A stretch of DNA of 64,000 nt from Komagataeibacter saccharivorans (GTDB taxonomy: Bacteria; Pseudomonadota; Alphaproteobacteria; Acetobacterales; Acetobacteraceae), in the NCBI RefSeq assembly GCF_003207825.1, contig NZ_NKTY01000004.1, positions 1-64,000 of the forward strand. Reading direction: 5' to 3'. The notes below the pieces were generated by a model. That model was not told the DNA's origin. It worked only from the letters and a program-made list of their open reading frames with translations, and did not search any database. This document shows positions 24,460 to 33,553 of this stretch, one piece after another. A program made the position numbers and the translations under genes. Within the stretch, counting starts at the first letter, position 1, and each line of letters begins with the position of its first letter.

Positions 24460-26193
24460 ATGCTGGAAATGGCACAGGACATGTCATCGCTTACGGGCGT
24501 GGATCTGGTTACGGAACTCAAGGATATCGTCGGTCATCACCATGTGCTGACCGAGGACGGGGCCACGCTGCCCTACCGTCGTGGATTCCGCTTCGGGGAA
24601 GGGCGGGCGCTTGCGGTTGTCATGCCCGGTTCGCTGGTGGAACAGTGGCGCGTGCTTCAGGCCTGCGTGCAGGCTGGCGTCATCGTTATCATGCAGGCGG
24701 CCAATACCGGCCTGACCGGTGGTTCCACCCCCGATGGCAACACCTATGACCGTGACATCGTGATCGTGCACAGCATGCGCATGCGTACGATCCACCTGAT
24801 CGGCGATGGCAGACAGGTCGTCTGCCTGCCCGGCGCCACGCTGGACCAGCTTGAGAACATGCTCGCCCCCATCGGGCGCGAGCCGCATTCCGTTATCGGA
24901 TCGTCCTGTATCGGGGCATCGGTCTTCGGTGGCGTCAGCAACAATTCGGGTGGCGCGCTGGTCCGCCGCGGCCCGGCCTATACCGACATGGCGCTGTTCG
25001 CGCAGGTGTCCGAAACGGGGCGGCTGCAACTGGTCAACCATCTGGGCATCGAACTGGGCGATGATCCCGAGGACATCCTGCGCCGGGTGGAGGAAGGCAA
25101 CTTTCCCGAATCCAGCATCAACTGGCAGGCCGGGCGCGGGCATGACGATGATTACGCCCGGCATGTGCGTGAAGTGGATGCCGATACCCCGGCCCGCTAC
25201 AACGCTGATCTGCGCCGCCTGCACGAAGGGTCGGGCTGTGCGGGCAAGCTGGGGCTGTTCGCTGTCCGCCTTGATACGTTCGAGGCCGAGAAGAACCCGG
25301 TTGTTTTCTATATCGGCACCAACGCGACGGACGTACTGGAAGATGTGCGCCGCCATATCCTGTCCTCCTTCACGGAACTGCCGATCGCGGGGGAATACCT
25401 GCATCGCGACGCATTCAACATTGCCGAGAAGTATGGCAAGGACACCTTCGTCATCATCCGGATGATCGGCACGAAACGCCTGCCGGCCATGTTTGCCATG
25501 AAGAATGCGTTCGACCGGATTGCTGACCGCTTCAGCTTCCTGCCAAAGCATTTCAGTGACCGCGCCATGCAGTTCATGAGCCGTTTCTTTCCGCAGCATC
25601 TGCCCGCGCGGATGCGCGACTACCGTGACCGGTTTGAACACCACCTGATGCTCAAGGTCAGCGCTTCAGGCGCGCAGGAAGCGCGTGATTTCCTGAAAAG
25701 CCATTTCGCGACGCATGAAGGGGACTTTTTCGAATGTACCCCCGATGAAGGTTCCAAGGCGTTCCTGCACCGCTTTGCCGCCGCTGGCGCCGCGATCCGT
25801 TACCGCAATGTCCATACCGACACGACCGAGAACATTGTGGCCCTTGACGTGGCGCTGCGCCGGAACGACCGGGAATGGTTCGAGGTGCTGCCCAAGGACA
25901 TCGAGGACGAAATCATCGTCAAACTGTATTATGGTCATTACCTGTGCCACGTAATGCATCAGGATTACGTGGTGCGCAAAGGCTATGACTGCATGGCGCT
26001 GGAACACCGGATGCTGCCGCTGCTGGACAGGCGTGGCGCACGCTATCCGGCGGAGCATAATTTCGGCCATCTTTATGCAGCGCCTGACGATGTGCTGGCC
26101 CATTACCGCCAGCTTGATCCATGCAACTGTTTTAATCCCGGTATCGGTCAGGCCACCAAGCGCCGGAACTGGGTTGCCGAAAGTCTGGGCTAG
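24460..26193 (+). CDS. dld: quinone-dependent D-lactate dehydrogenase
   Basis: A 577-residue FAD flavoprotein that oxidises D-lactate to pyruvate and passes electrons to the membrane quinone pool, matching the E. coli Dld length class. The FAD-binding (PCMH-type) domain spans about 30-240, with IVIMQAANTGLTGGSTPDG and GSSCIGASVFGGVSNNSGG. The Dld-specific membrane-binding C-terminal domain has basic segments such as KHFSDRAMQFMSRFFP. It lies between alsS and pdc, both of which consume its product pyruvate. The 54-base hairpin immediately upstream suggests its own regulation. Two other in-frame ATGs lie close downstream (MAQDM), so the start may shift by a few codons. Confidence 0.94.
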   Translation: MLEMAQDMSSLTGVDLVTELKDIVGHHHVLTEDGATLPYRRGFRFGEGRALAVVMPGSLVEQWRVLQACVQAGVIVIMQAANTGLTGGSTPDGNTYDRDIVIVHSMRMRTIHLIGDGRQVVCLPGATLDQLENMLAPIGREPHSVIGSSCIGASVFGGVSNNSGGALVRRGPAYTDMALFAQVSETGRLQLVNHLGIELGDDPEDILRRVEEGNFPESSINWQAGRGHDDDYARHVREVDADTPARYNADLRRLHEGSGCAGKLGLFAVRLDTFEAEKNPVVFYIGTNATDVLEDVRRHILSSFTELPIAGEYLHRDAFNIAEKYGKDTFVIIRMIGTKRLPAMFAMKNAFDRIADRFSFLPKHFSDRAMQFMSRFFPQHLPARMRDYRDRFEHHLMLKVSASGAQEARDFLKSHFATHEGDFFECTPDEGSKAFLHRFAAAGAAIRYRNVHTDTTENIVALDVALRRNDREWFEVLPKDIEDEIIVKLYYGHYLCHVMHQDYVVRKGYDCMALEHRMLPLLDRRGARYPAEHNFGHLYAAPDDVLAHYRQLDPCNCFNPGIGQATKRRNWVAESLG

Positions 26194-26196
26194 TTC

Positions 26197-26251
26197 TGCC
26201 GTCCTTTCGGCATGTGTTCCCCACCCGATGGGGACGGGCGCGCATGCGCCC
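26197..26251 (+). repeat. three consecutive short hairpins between dld and pdc
   Basis: TGCCG-TCCTTT-CGGCA (26197-26212), TCCCCA-CCCGA-TGGGGA (26218-26234) and GGGCGC-GCAT-GCGCCC (26236-26251). All three stems are perfect and end 26 bases before the pdc ATG. They could end dld transcription, protect the pdc transcript, or both. Confidence 0.5.
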
Positions 26252-26276
26252 GCACAAGGGAAGGAAAGTCTGAATA

Positions 26277-27971
26277 ATGACATATACAGTCGGCCATTAT
26301 CTTGGTGAACGTCTGACACAGATCGGGCTTAAGGATCATTTTGCAGTGGCGGGGGACTACAACCTCGTCCTGCTGGACCAGCTTCTGGAAATCGACGGCC
26401 TGAAACAGGTCTATTGCTGTAACGAACTCAATTGCGGCTTCAGCGCCGAAGGCTATGCCCGCGCAAACGGGGCTGCGGCGGCGGTCGTGACCTTCAGCGT
26501 GGGCGCGCTGTCCGCGCTGAACGCCATTGGTGGCGCCTATGCCGAAAACCTGCCCGTCATCCTGATTTCGGGCGCGCCCAATTCCAACGACCATGGCAGC
26601 GGGCACATCCTGCACCACACCATCGGCACGCCCGATTACAGCTACCAGCTTGAAATCGCCAAACGGCTGACCTGCGCCGCCGTTTCCATCACCTGCGCCG
26701 AGGATGCGCCGGTCCTGATCGACCATGCGCTGCGCACCGCCCTGCGCGAAAAGAAGCCCGCCTATATCGAGATCGCGTGCAATATCGCCCCGCAGCCCTG
26801 CTCACGTCCCGGCCCGGTGGGCGCCATTCTGGCCGATGCCCCGTCCGATGCGGATACCCTGCGCCTGGCGGTGGATGAACTGGCCAGCTTCATCGCGGCC
26901 CGCAAGAAGCCTGTCATGCTGATCGGCAGCCGCGTGCGCGCCGCAGGGTGCGAGGATGCGGCCATCCGTCTGGCCGATGCGCTGGGCTGCGCCGTGGCGA
27001 CCATGGCCGCCGCCAAGAGCTTCTTCCCCGAAGATCATGCAGGTTATGTCGGCACGTACTGGGGCGATGTCAGCAGCCCCAAGGCGCAGCAGATATTCGA
27101 CTGGTCCGATGGCATTCTGTGCCTTGCGCCAGTTTTCAACGACTATTCCACCGTGGGCTGGACGGCATGGCCGAAGGGCGAGAATGTCGCGCTGATGGAT
27201 GGCCGCCATATTGCCGCCGGGGGCAAGGCATTTGATGGAATTCATCTGCGTGACGTGATCGATGCCCTGATCGAACGGCTGAAAGGCCAGCCGAAAAAGG
27301 ATGCGACACTGGTTGAATACCGTCGCATCCACACCCCGGCCGGACAGGCTGCACCTGCCGCCCCCACCGCGCCGCTGGTCCGTGCGGAAATGGCGCGCCA
27401 GATCCAGAACCTGCTGACGCCCGATACCACGGTCATCGCGGAAACCGGCGATTCGTGGTTCAACGCCATCCAGATGAAGCTGCCACGTGGCGCGCGCGTG
27501 GAACTGGAAATGCAGTGGGGCCATATTGGCTGGTCGGTGCCGGCCACGTTCGGTTACGCGGTGGCGGAACCGGAACGCCGGATCATTGCGATGATTGGCG
27601 ATGGGTCCTTCCAGCTCACCGCGCAGGAAGTGGCACAGATGGTCCGGCTCAAGCTGCCGGTCATCATTTTCCTGATCAATAACCGCGGCTACACCATTGA
27701 GGTCCAGATTCACGATGGCCCGTACAACAACATCAAGAACTGGGACTATGCGGGGCTTATGTCCGTATTCAACGCGGAAGATGGCCACGGCAAGGGTTTC
27801 CGCGCCACCACCGGGGCGGAAATGGAAAAGGCGATTGCGGCCGCCCTTGAGAACCGGGATGGTCCAACCCTGATCGAATGTGTGATCGACCGTGATGACT
27901 GCACCAGCGACCTGATTTCGTGGGGGCGGCGTGTAGCCACCGCCAATGCCCGCCCGCCCGCAGCGCGCTAG
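26277..27971 (+). CDS. pdc: pyruvate decarboxylase
   Basis: A 564-residue thiamine-diphosphate enzyme that decarboxylates pyruvate to acetaldehyde, as in the bacterial PDCs of Acetobacter, Gluconacetobacter and Zymomonas. The catalytic glutamate is E50 ([17 protein letters not shown]), the His pair is in [12 protein letters not shown], and the TPP motif runs from [14 protein letters not shown] to [16 protein letters not shown] lies about 9 bases before the ATG. PDC is uncommon in bacteria and is a hallmark of acetic acid bacteria and zymomonads. Acetaldehyde can then be oxidised to acetate. A GC hairpin (27994-28017) follows. Confidence 0.96.
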   Translation: MTYTVGHYLGERLTQIGLKDHFAVAGDYNLVLLDQLLEIDGLKQVYCCNELNCGFSAEGYARANGAAAAVVTFSVGALSALNAIGGAYAENLPVILISGAPNSNDHGSGHILHHTIGTPDYSYQLEIAKRLTCAAVSITCAEDAPVLIDHALRTALREKKPAYIEIACNIAPQPCSRPGPVGAILADAPSDADTLRLAVDELASFIAARKKPVMLIGSRVRAAGCEDAAIRLADALGCAVATMAAAKSFFPEDHAGYVGTYWGDVSSPKAQQIFDWSDGILCLAPVFNDYSTVGWTAWPKGENVALMDGRHIAAGGKAFDGIHLRDVIDALIERLKGQPKKDATLVEYRRIHTPAGQAAPAAPTAPLVRAEMARQIQNLLTPDTTVIAETGDSWFNAIQMKLPRGARVELEMQWGHIGWSVPATFGYAVAEPERRIIAMIGDGSFQLTAQEVAQMVRLKLPVIIFLINNRGYTIEVQIHDGPYNNIKNWDYAGLMSVFNAEDGHGKGFRATTGAEMEKAIAAALENRDGPTLIECVIDRDDCTSDLISWGRRVATANARPPAAR

Positions 27972-27993
27972 GCGGCAGGGATTTTCAGGTTTC

Positions 27994-28017
27994 AGGGGGT
28001 GCCTTCGGGCACCCCCT
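27994..28017 (+). terminator. hairpin after pdc
   Basis: AGGGGGTGCC-TTCG-GGCACCCCCT is a perfect 10-bp stem on a stable UUCG-type tetraloop. The T-run is missing (GTCGTATG follows), so termination strength is uncertain. Confidence 0.65.
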
Positions 28018-28057
28018 GTCGTATGGGGGCACGCGATCTTTACGGGAGAGGCAGGAC

Positions 28058-28474
28058 ATGGCGAACACGACCGGACCGCGCGTAGGCTGTGGCGCGGCTA
28101 TTATCGACAGTGATGGCCGTATCCTGCTGCTACGCCGCCTGCGGGGGCTGGAAGCGGGATGCTGGGGCCTGCCGGGTGGAAAAGTCGATCCCTATGAGAC
28201 GACAGCCCATGCGGCTGAACGCGAAATTCATGAGGAACTGGGCATAACCATACAGGCGCGCGACCTGCTGTGCCTGGTGGAGGAAATGGACGCCATCGGC
28301 GGCCATCACTGGGTTTCCCCGGTCTATCTGGTCACGTCATGGCAGGGGGAGCCGGCCCTGATGGAGCCGGAAAAGCATGAAGGGCCGCAATGGTTCGCGC
28401 CCGACTGCCTGCCGGACGATCTTACGACGCCAACCCGGCAGGCGCTGGCCGCCTTGCGGCAGCGATCAGCCTGA
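28058..28474 (+). CDS. NUDIX hydrolase
   Basis: A 138-residue NUDIX enzyme. The full box is present (GGKVDPYETTAHAAEREI followed by HEELGI), fitting GX5EX7REUXEEXGU, and the N-terminus VGCGAAIIDSDGRILLLRR is typical. Members hydrolyse nucleoside diphosphate derivatives; the AEMDAIGGHHWVSPVY-like segment (EEMDAIGGHHWVSPVYLVTS) resembles enzymes labelled as ADP-ribose or dNTP pyrophosphatases, but the substrate cannot be fixed. I chose ATG 28058, preceded by GGGAGAGGCAGG, over the long upstream frame that overlaps pdc. Confidence 0.9.
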   Translation: MANTTGPRVGCGAAIIDSDGRILLLRRLRGLEAGCWGLPGGKVDPYETTAHAAEREIHEELGITIQARDLLCLVEEMDAIGGHHWVSPVYLVTSWQGEPALMEPEKHEGPQWFAPDCLPDDLTTPTRQALAALRQRSA

Positions 28475-28534
28475 ACGATGCGGCGGGAGCCTGTCTGATT
28501 GTGGTCGTGAGTGGGGCATAAACCCCTACCGGGA

Positions 28535-28720
28535 TCAGGACGGTTCGACAGTCCGGTCCAGTTTGCGGGCATAATCGCGCAGCGCACGGCGATGACGGGA
28601 ATAGATCATGCGTGTGGTCTGCGACCGGATCGGGAGTTCATCCACTGCCATGGGCAGGGCCGTGGCCGGAACGGGCGCCGTTGCGGGGGACGGGGCGGTT
28701 GTGTTGATTGCAGGGGTCAT
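28535..28720 (-). CDS. possible small basic protein, 61 residues
   Basis: A short open frame of 61 codons from ATG 28720 (TTG at 28744 is an alternative start). The N-terminal half is Ala/Pro/Thr-rich (INTTAPSPATAPVPATALPM) and the C-terminal half is basic (TTRMIYSRHRRALRDYARK). GGAAAAG lies upstream. No family is recognised. It is plausible because it fills an otherwise empty stretch and has a clear composition split, but it may not be real. Confidence 0.4.
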   Translation of the reverse strand: MTPAINTTAPSPATAPVPATALPMAVDELPIRSQTTRMIYSRHRRALRDYARKLDRTVEPS

Positions 28721-28857
28721 TGCTGCTTTTCCGCTAGGTGCCAAGGACAGGTCGTGCTCCGGCTGGATGGCTGTTAACCGAACGACACATTACATAGCGG
28801 TCATATATGTTGGAAATAGGGCATAAAAGACATAGCTGGTCCAAAAAGAATTTCTTC

Positions 28858-28877
28858 ATATAAATTTAAATTTATAT
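28858..28877. repeat. perfect 20-bp AT-only palindrome
   Basis: ATATAAATTT followed by AAATTTATAT, with no spacer. It lies in an AT-rich gap (28721-28931), just downstream of the phosphotransferase stop and about 140 bases upstream of the small 61-residue frame. A smaller palindrome, AAGAATTTCTT, lies just to its left. It may be a regulator site; the stem would be weak as a terminator. Confidence 0.5.
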
Positions 28878-28931
28878 CGCGCGTCCAGCATCATGACCGG
28901 GCGGACGGATGCGGGATTTCAGGCGCGGATT

Positions 28932-29909
28932 TCAGCCAATATGGCGCAGGAACCGGCCATCTGCCCATGCACGGCACAGGCCAAGCGTGCGCGGGAACCA
29001 ATCGGTGCCAAGGCTTTCGACCTGCCGGGTATGCCGATGGGTGCCGGTCCATGCCAGAAGCTGGATTCGCCGCTGGATGATCAGGGCGGGCAGGATAGCC
29101 AGATCGGCCTGATCCATATGCCCTGCTGTCGCATACCCGCGCAGCCAGTGATCGATCCAGCGGGGAACCTGCGGGTGATCTTCATGGAAACTCAGGGCGG
29201 CTGCCAGATCCTGCATGAACCAGCTTATGCCGCAGTCATCAAAGTCGATCAGGCGCGTCCGGTCATCACTGACAAGCAGGTTCGCCAGCCGCAGGTCGGC
29301 ATGGATCAGCCCGAATCGCTGCCCCGGCTGGCCGTAATCGTCCAGTTGCGCATTGATGCGTATCAGGCAGTCCGCGATCAGTTCGCGTGCTGCATCCGTC
29401 ATGCCCGGAACGTCTTCCCACTGGCCCCACAGGGCATGGGGGCCGGTCATGGTGTCCGGTGTCCATATCTTGCGGATGAACCCCTGTGGCCGCACCCAGC
29501 GTCGGCTGTGGTCATGTAGCCGGGCGGTGATGCGGCCCAGACGGGTAAAGGCTGCGGGATCAATATCGGGTGTGGGTTCGGTCCCATCCATCCATGCAAA
29601 CATGACAGCATGGCGGACAGTATCATCGGGCATCGGCAGCGTATGGATACGCGCGCCATCGGTCCCCGGCACCGGCACCGGTACTTCCACCCCGGAATCG
29701 CGCAGGGCATCCAGCCACGCCAGTTCACTGTTGATTTCAGCCACGCTGTGGTAGCCGGGACGGTGCAGGCGCAGCGCGTAGCGTTGCCCCGTGGCCGTAT
29801 CGACACGGAACATGACGTTTTCGGAAATGGAAAGCAGGCTGGCCTGCGCATCGGGCAGGCCATAATGCGCCAGTGCGGCATGGGCCAGCAGGGGGAGGGA
29901 ATCGGTCAT
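28932..29909 (-). CDS. phosphotransferase of the aminoglycoside/homoserine kinase-like family
   Basis: A 325-residue kinase-like protein with the APH/choline-kinase fold. The N-lobe has YALRLHRPGYHSVAEINSEL, with the ATP-contact lysine position replaced by Arg as in some members. The catalytic loop is GLIHADLRLANLL and the metal-binding motif is LIDFDDCG. Closest in character to phosphotransferases related to the SrkA/homoserine kinase type II group; the true substrate, a small molecule or protein Ser/Thr, is unknown. It is transcribed alone between oprB and the small 61-residue frame. Confidence 0.88.
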   Translation of the reverse strand: MTDSLPLLAHAALAHYGLPDAQASLLSISENVMFRVDTATGQRYALRLHRPGYHSVAEINSELAWLDALRDSGVEVPVPVPGTDGARIHTLPMPDDTVRHAVMFAWMDGTEPTPDIDPAAFTRLGRITARLHDHSRRWVRPQGFIRKIWTPDTMTGPHALWGQWEDVPGMTDAARELIADCLIRINAQLDDYGQPGQRFGLIHADLRLANLLVSDDRTRLIDFDDCGISWFMQDLAAALSFHEDHPQVPRWIDHWLRGYATAGHMDQADLAILPALIIQRRIQLLAWTGTHRHTRQVESLGTDWFPRTLGLCRAWADGRFLRHIG

Positions 29910-29954
29910 GATCCGCCTCCCATACCGCGCGTCGTCGTGGGGATGAAGACCGTT

Positions 29955-31433
29955 TTACAGGATGCAGTTGAACTGCAGGCCCATCACCGCCGCATCATGA
30001 TACGTGGTCGTGCCGCCGGGGCGGTTGATATACTGGAAATCCGGCTGGAAGCTCATGCCGCGCGCGGTGTGAATGTTGTAGAAAAGCTCGTAAACATTCT
30101 CATGCGTCTGGATGCCCCACGCCTTGCCCCACTGGTTGGTGAGGAACGGCGTCCCTGCAAGGATCGAGGATTCCTGCTGCAGCACCGAAGCCCGGCTCAT
30201 CTCGAAATAATGGAACATCGCGCCCAGCGTATCGAGGGGACGGCCCCACCGCGCACCGGTTTCCACGATGCCGGCCCAGGTATGGTCCTTCATCGCCGAG
30301 ATCTTGCCCGAAGTATACATGTACCCCGCCAGCGCGATCAGGCCGTTGGTGGGGCCCGCGCCATTGCGCATGATCATCTGGTCGGCCTGGAACCATGCCG
30401 TGCTGACACCGGACTGCTTGCGGAAGGGCAGGCCCGTCAGGACGGCGGAGTGGCCGTTAATATCCGAATACAGGTCATTGTACTGCGAGTTGTCATAGCC
30501 GTAACCCGCCTTGTAGTGACCGGCGAGGTGGTTGCGGCCGAATTCGGGCAGCCAGCCGATTTCCACCGGGGTAGAGAACTTGCCAAGGCCGCTCTGCGCC
30601 CATGACCAGCCCGAAATGCCGCCGTTATAGGCATGGGGTGAAACCGCGAACATACCGGCCATGATGTAGGTATCGACCGTGGGCATGACGCGCATCACCA
30701 CACCAAGGTTGCCCGAAGGCCAGTCACGCCCGCCCGGCACGTATTTGCCCGGTGCGGGGTTGCCGCATATCGATACGTTCATGAAGTCACAGTACAGGGG
30801 GGAAGCGGCGAAGAAGCTGCCCACCGGAATCCAGCCCGCGCTGATATCCAGCCGGTTATGGAACAGCGCCTGTTCGGCATACATGTAGACAAGATGGGCG
30901 ACCACGTTACCACGGGCACCATAGATCTGCTGCACGCCCGCAAGGGAATCGTGGATGTAGTCGGTACTGTCGTTACGGCCATGGCCGTTCACGATCATGG
31001 TATGCGTCCAGAAATTCTTCGGGCCACCCGCCAGTTTGTTCCAGTCGATGTCAATTTCCACACCGACCTGTCCCGCATCCGTCACGCCCTGCTTGGCGCC
31101 GCCGCGGAAGTTGCCTGCCAGTTCTTCATGAACGTCGGCTTCAATATGCACGCCATGGCGCAGCAGGAAGGGCTGCAGCCCCGCCCACTCACCAAAAAAA
31201 TGCTGGTTGCCGTAGGGCGCGCTGAAAAACTGCCCCGGGTCCTGTACGGAAACATTCCGTCGGGAATTGACGTTCAGGCTGGGCTGGGAGCCCACGACGC
31301 CCTGACCTTCACCCGCGATGGCCTGCGCCCGTGCGGGCGCGCTCAGGGTGAAAAGCGCCAGAAGAAACAGGGGGAACGGTATTAAAAAGCGGGTAAATGT
31401 TCTGATCATCCGCACATCGATAGCATATTTCAT
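29955..31433 (-). CDS. oprB: OprB-type carbohydrate porin
   Basis: A 492-residue outer-membrane porin of the OprB family, which admits glucose and other sugars. A signal peptide covers about residues 9-36 (FLIPFPLFLLALFTLSAPARA, cleaved before QAI in two parts of that stretch). The mature chain has the expected beta-barrel pattern with aromatic girdles, GWIPVGSFFAASPLYCDF, and ends in a hydrophobic residue pattern (MGLQFNCIL). ATG 31409 (MIRTF) is an alternative start; a TATAAT-like hexamer directly before 31433 would, if used, favour it. An AT-rich region of about 250 bases with a palindrome lies upstream. Confidence 0.9.
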   Translation of the reverse strand: MKYAIDVRMIRTFTRFLIPFPLFLLALFTLSAPARAQAIAGEGQGVVGSQPSLNVNSRRNVSVQDPGQFFSAPYGNQHFFGEWAGLQPFLLRHGVHIEADVHEELAGNFRGGAKQGVTDAGQVGVEIDIDWNKLAGGPKNFWTHTMIVNGHGRNDSTDYIHDSLAGVQQIYGARGNVVAHLVYMYAEQALFHNRLDISAGWIPVGSFFAASPLYCDFMNVSICGNPAPGKYVPGGRDWPSGNLGVVMRVMPTVDTYIMAGMFAVSPHAYNGGISGWSWAQSGLGKFSTPVEIGWLPEFGRNHLAGHYKAGYGYDNSQYNDLYSDINGHSAVLTGLPFRKQSGVSTAWFQADQMIMRNGAGPTNGLIALAGYMYTSGKISAMKDHTWAGIVETGARWGRPLDTLGAMFHYFEMSRASVLQQESSILAGTPFLTNQWGKAWGIQTHENVYELFYNIHTARGMSFQPDFQYINRPGGTTTYHDAAVMGLQFNCIL

Positions 31434-31686
31434 GCCTATTATAAACCTTGGGAGGGGAATTATGAAAAAACTAAAGGTATGTAAAATAATCGTAAAGAGG
31501 ATTTTTTTGTTATAGCAATATATTGATACAGTGCTTCGCTAATCTTTGTTATATCTTTTTGTGCAACGCACAAATACATCGTAAGTTTACGCTTCTTCTC
31601 ACATATTACTGATTTCTTTATATCCAGCAGGCCCCGGGCGTTCCGGACCGTTGACGTCTGGCTGCCGGAATGGTGAACATGGCCGC
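31434..31686. promoter_or_regulatory. AT-rich divergent region between oprB and moaB
   Basis: About 250 bases, very AT-rich between 31440 and 31630. TTTATAAT precedes oprB on the minus strand. It contains the perfect inverted repeat TTTGTGC-AAC-GCACAAA (31558-31574). It should hold the oprB and moaB promoters. No open frame in it looks coding. Confidence 0.5.
31558..31574. repeat. perfect inverted repeat, possible operator for oprB
   Basis: TTTGTGC, spacer AAC, then GCACAAA: a 7-bp perfect dyad 125 bases upstream of the oprB ATG and 113 bases upstream of the moaB start. A binding protein is not known. No T-run consistent with a terminator follows on either strand. Confidence 0.45.
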
Positions 31687-32250
31687 ATGTCGCGCCTTGA
31701 TATGAAAAGACCCTTCCTGCCGGTCCGCATCGCGGTCCTGACGGTATCCGATACCCGCACACCGGAAACGGACCGGTCGGGCGATATCCTTGCCAGCCGC
31801 ATTGCCGGTGCCGGGCATATCGTGGCCGCACGCGCCATCGTGCCCGATGATGCGCGCCAGATCGCTGCCACCCTGTCTGGCTGGATCGCGGATGAGCAGG
31901 TTGATGTCGTCATCTCGACCGGCGGCACCGGTGTAACCGGGCGCGATGTCACCCCCGAAGCGTTCGGGCAGGTGATCGAGAAGCGTATCGAAGGGTTCGG
32001 TGAACTGTTCCGCATGCTGTCTTACCAGAAGATCGGCACGTCCACGATCCAGTCCCGTGCGCTGGCCGGGGTGGCGGGGGGAACCTACCTGTTCGCGCTG
32101 CCCGGTTCGTCCGGCGCGGTGAAGGACGGGTGGGACGATATTCTCGTCTGGCAGCTCGACAGTCGCCATGTGCCCTGCAACTTCGTGGAACTCATGCCCC
32201 GCCTGCGTGAACATCTTGCCCCCGGCCCGGATGCTGGACACGGGCACTGA
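31687..32250 (+). CDS. moaB: molybdenum cofactor biosynthesis protein B (MogA/MoaB family)
   Basis: A 187-residue protein of the MoaB/MogA fold that binds molybdopterin and adenylylates it. Motifs: [36 protein letters not shown] and [18 protein letters not shown]. Start choices are 31687 (MSRLDMKR) or 31702 (MKRPFLP); neither has a strong ribosome binding site. A DJ-1/PfpI gene follows 16 bases downstream, so the two are probably one operon, though no functional link is evident. Acetic acid bacteria carry molybdoenzymes such as aldehyde dehydrogenases, giving a use for the cofactor. Confidence 0.92.
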   Translation: MSRLDMKRPFLPVRIAVLTVSDTRTPETDRSGDILASRIAGAGHIVAARAIVPDDARQIAATLSGWIADEQVDVVISTGGTGVTGRDVTPEAFGQVIEKRIEGFGELFRMLSYQKIGTSTIQSRALAGVAGGTYLFALPGSSGAVKDGWDDILVWQLDSRHVPCNFVELMPRLREHLAPGPDAGHGH

Positions 32251-32266
32251 AGGAAAGAAACGGATA

Positions 32267-32842
32267 ATGGCCACACCCAGACTGCTGCTTCTCGCTGGCG
32301 ACTATGTCGAGGATTATGAGGTCATGGTGCCGTTTCAGGCGCTGACCATGCTGGGCTACCAGGTGGATGCGGTCTGTCCGGGCCGTAGCCGGGGCGAGCA
32401 TGTCCTGACCGCCATTCACGATTTCGAAGGCGCGCAGACCTACAGCGAAAAGCCGGGCCACCGCTTTGCCCTGACCGCCAGTTTCGATGAAATCCGCCAT
32501 CAGGATTATGCCGGGCTGGTGCTGCCCGGCGGGCGGGCGCCCGAATACCTGCGGCTGGACGCGCGGGTGATCGAACTGGTCCGCGCCTTTGCCGACAGGC
32601 CGATCGCCGCCATCTGCCATGCAGGTCAGTTGCTGGCTGCCGCGCGCATCATTTCGGGCCGCAAGGTGTCGGCCTATCCTGCCTGCCGCCCGGAAGTGGA
32701 ACTGGCGGATGGCGTTTACGCCGATATCGCCATGGACGCGGCGATAACGGATGGCAGGCTGGTGACCGCCCCCGCATGGCCTGCCCATCCCGCATGGCTT
32801 GCGCAGTTCATCGCCGTGCTTGGGGCGAAGGTCACGCTCTGA
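32267..32842 (+). CDS. DJ-1/PfpI family protein
   Basis: A 191-residue flavodoxin-like protein of the DJ-1/PfpI/YhbO superfamily. The nucleophile cysteine lies in [14 protein letters not shown], the strand-turn motif is [14 protein letters not shown], and an acidic residue follows [14 protein letters not shown]. Members are described as deglycases, chaperones or stress proteins; activity is not settled in general and cannot be fixed here. ATG 32267 is preceded by AAGGAAAG. It follows moaB at 16 bases and converges on folE. Confidence 0.88.
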   Translation: MATPRLLLLAGDYVEDYEVMVPFQALTMLGYQVDAVCPGRSRGEHVLTAIHDFEGAQTYSEKPGHRFALTASFDEIRHQDYAGLVLPGGRAPEYLRLDARVIELVRAFADRPIAAICHAGQLLAAARIISGRKVSAYPACRPEVELADGVYADIAMDAAITDGRLVTAPAWPAHPAWLAQFIAVLGAKVTL

Positions 32843-32887
32843 ACCGTCTGCCGGGGCGCGTCATGTGCGGCCCCGGCGCTGTCATGT

Positions 32888-33493
32888 TCAGATGCCGCTG
32901 CTGTTCATGGGCGGACGGTTCAGGATCGACAGGAATTCCCGCCTTGTGTCCGAATTGCTGCGGAAGGTGCCCAGCATGCGGCTTGTCACCATCGACACGC
33001 CGGGACGATGCACGCCGCGTGTGGTCATGCACTGGTGCGATGCCTCAATGACCACGCCCACGCCGTAGGGCTGGAGTTCTTCGTTGATGGTGTTGGCGAT
33101 CTGGGCTGTCAGGCGTTCCTGGATCTGGAAACGCCGGGCATAGGCATCGACCACGCGGGCCAGCTTGGAAATCCCGACAACGCGCTTGCGCGGCAGATAG
33201 GCCACATGCGCCACGCCGATGATCGGCACCATATGATGTTCGCAATGGCTTTCCACGCGGATATCGCGCAGCAGGACCATTTCGTCATAATCCTCCACTT
33301 CGGAAAAGGTCCGGCGCAGCAGGTCGACGGGGTCTTCGGCATAACCGCAGAAGAATTCGTCATATGATTTTATGACCCGCTCGGGCGTATCGCGCAGACC
33401 TTCGCGGTCGGGGTCTTCACCAGCCCAGCGCAGCAGGGTGCGTACGGCTTCTTCTGCATCCGTGCGGGAGGGGCGGGAATCGATGGCGTTCAT
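32888..33493 (-). CDS. folE: GTP cyclohydrolase I
   Basis: A 201-residue enzyme converting GTP to 7,8-dihydroneopterin triphosphate, the first step of folate synthesis. Zinc ligands are visible: C84 and H87 ([10 protein letters not shown]) and C155 (SHQCMTTRG). The catalytic [11 protein letters not shown] and [14 protein letters not shown] regions match the family. The folate enzyme FolP is also in this window at 62785, far away. It is a single-gene unit convergent with the DJ-1 gene. Confidence 0.95.
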   Translation of the reverse strand: MNAIDSRPSRTDAEEAVRTLLRWAGEDPDREGLRDTPERVIKSYDEFFCGYAEDPVDLLRRTFSEVEDYDEMVLLRDIRVESHCEHHMVPIIGVAHVAYLPRKRVVGISKLARVVDAYARRFQIQERLTAQIANTINEELQPYGVGVVIEASHQCMTTRGVHRPGVSMVTSRMLGTFRSNSDTRREFLSILNRPPMNSSGI

Positions 33494-33553
33494 TATGTGG
33501 GTTCTTGTTGCATGGGCGCGTCCCTTGGGAATGCGCGGCAGAGGGGGAATTTG

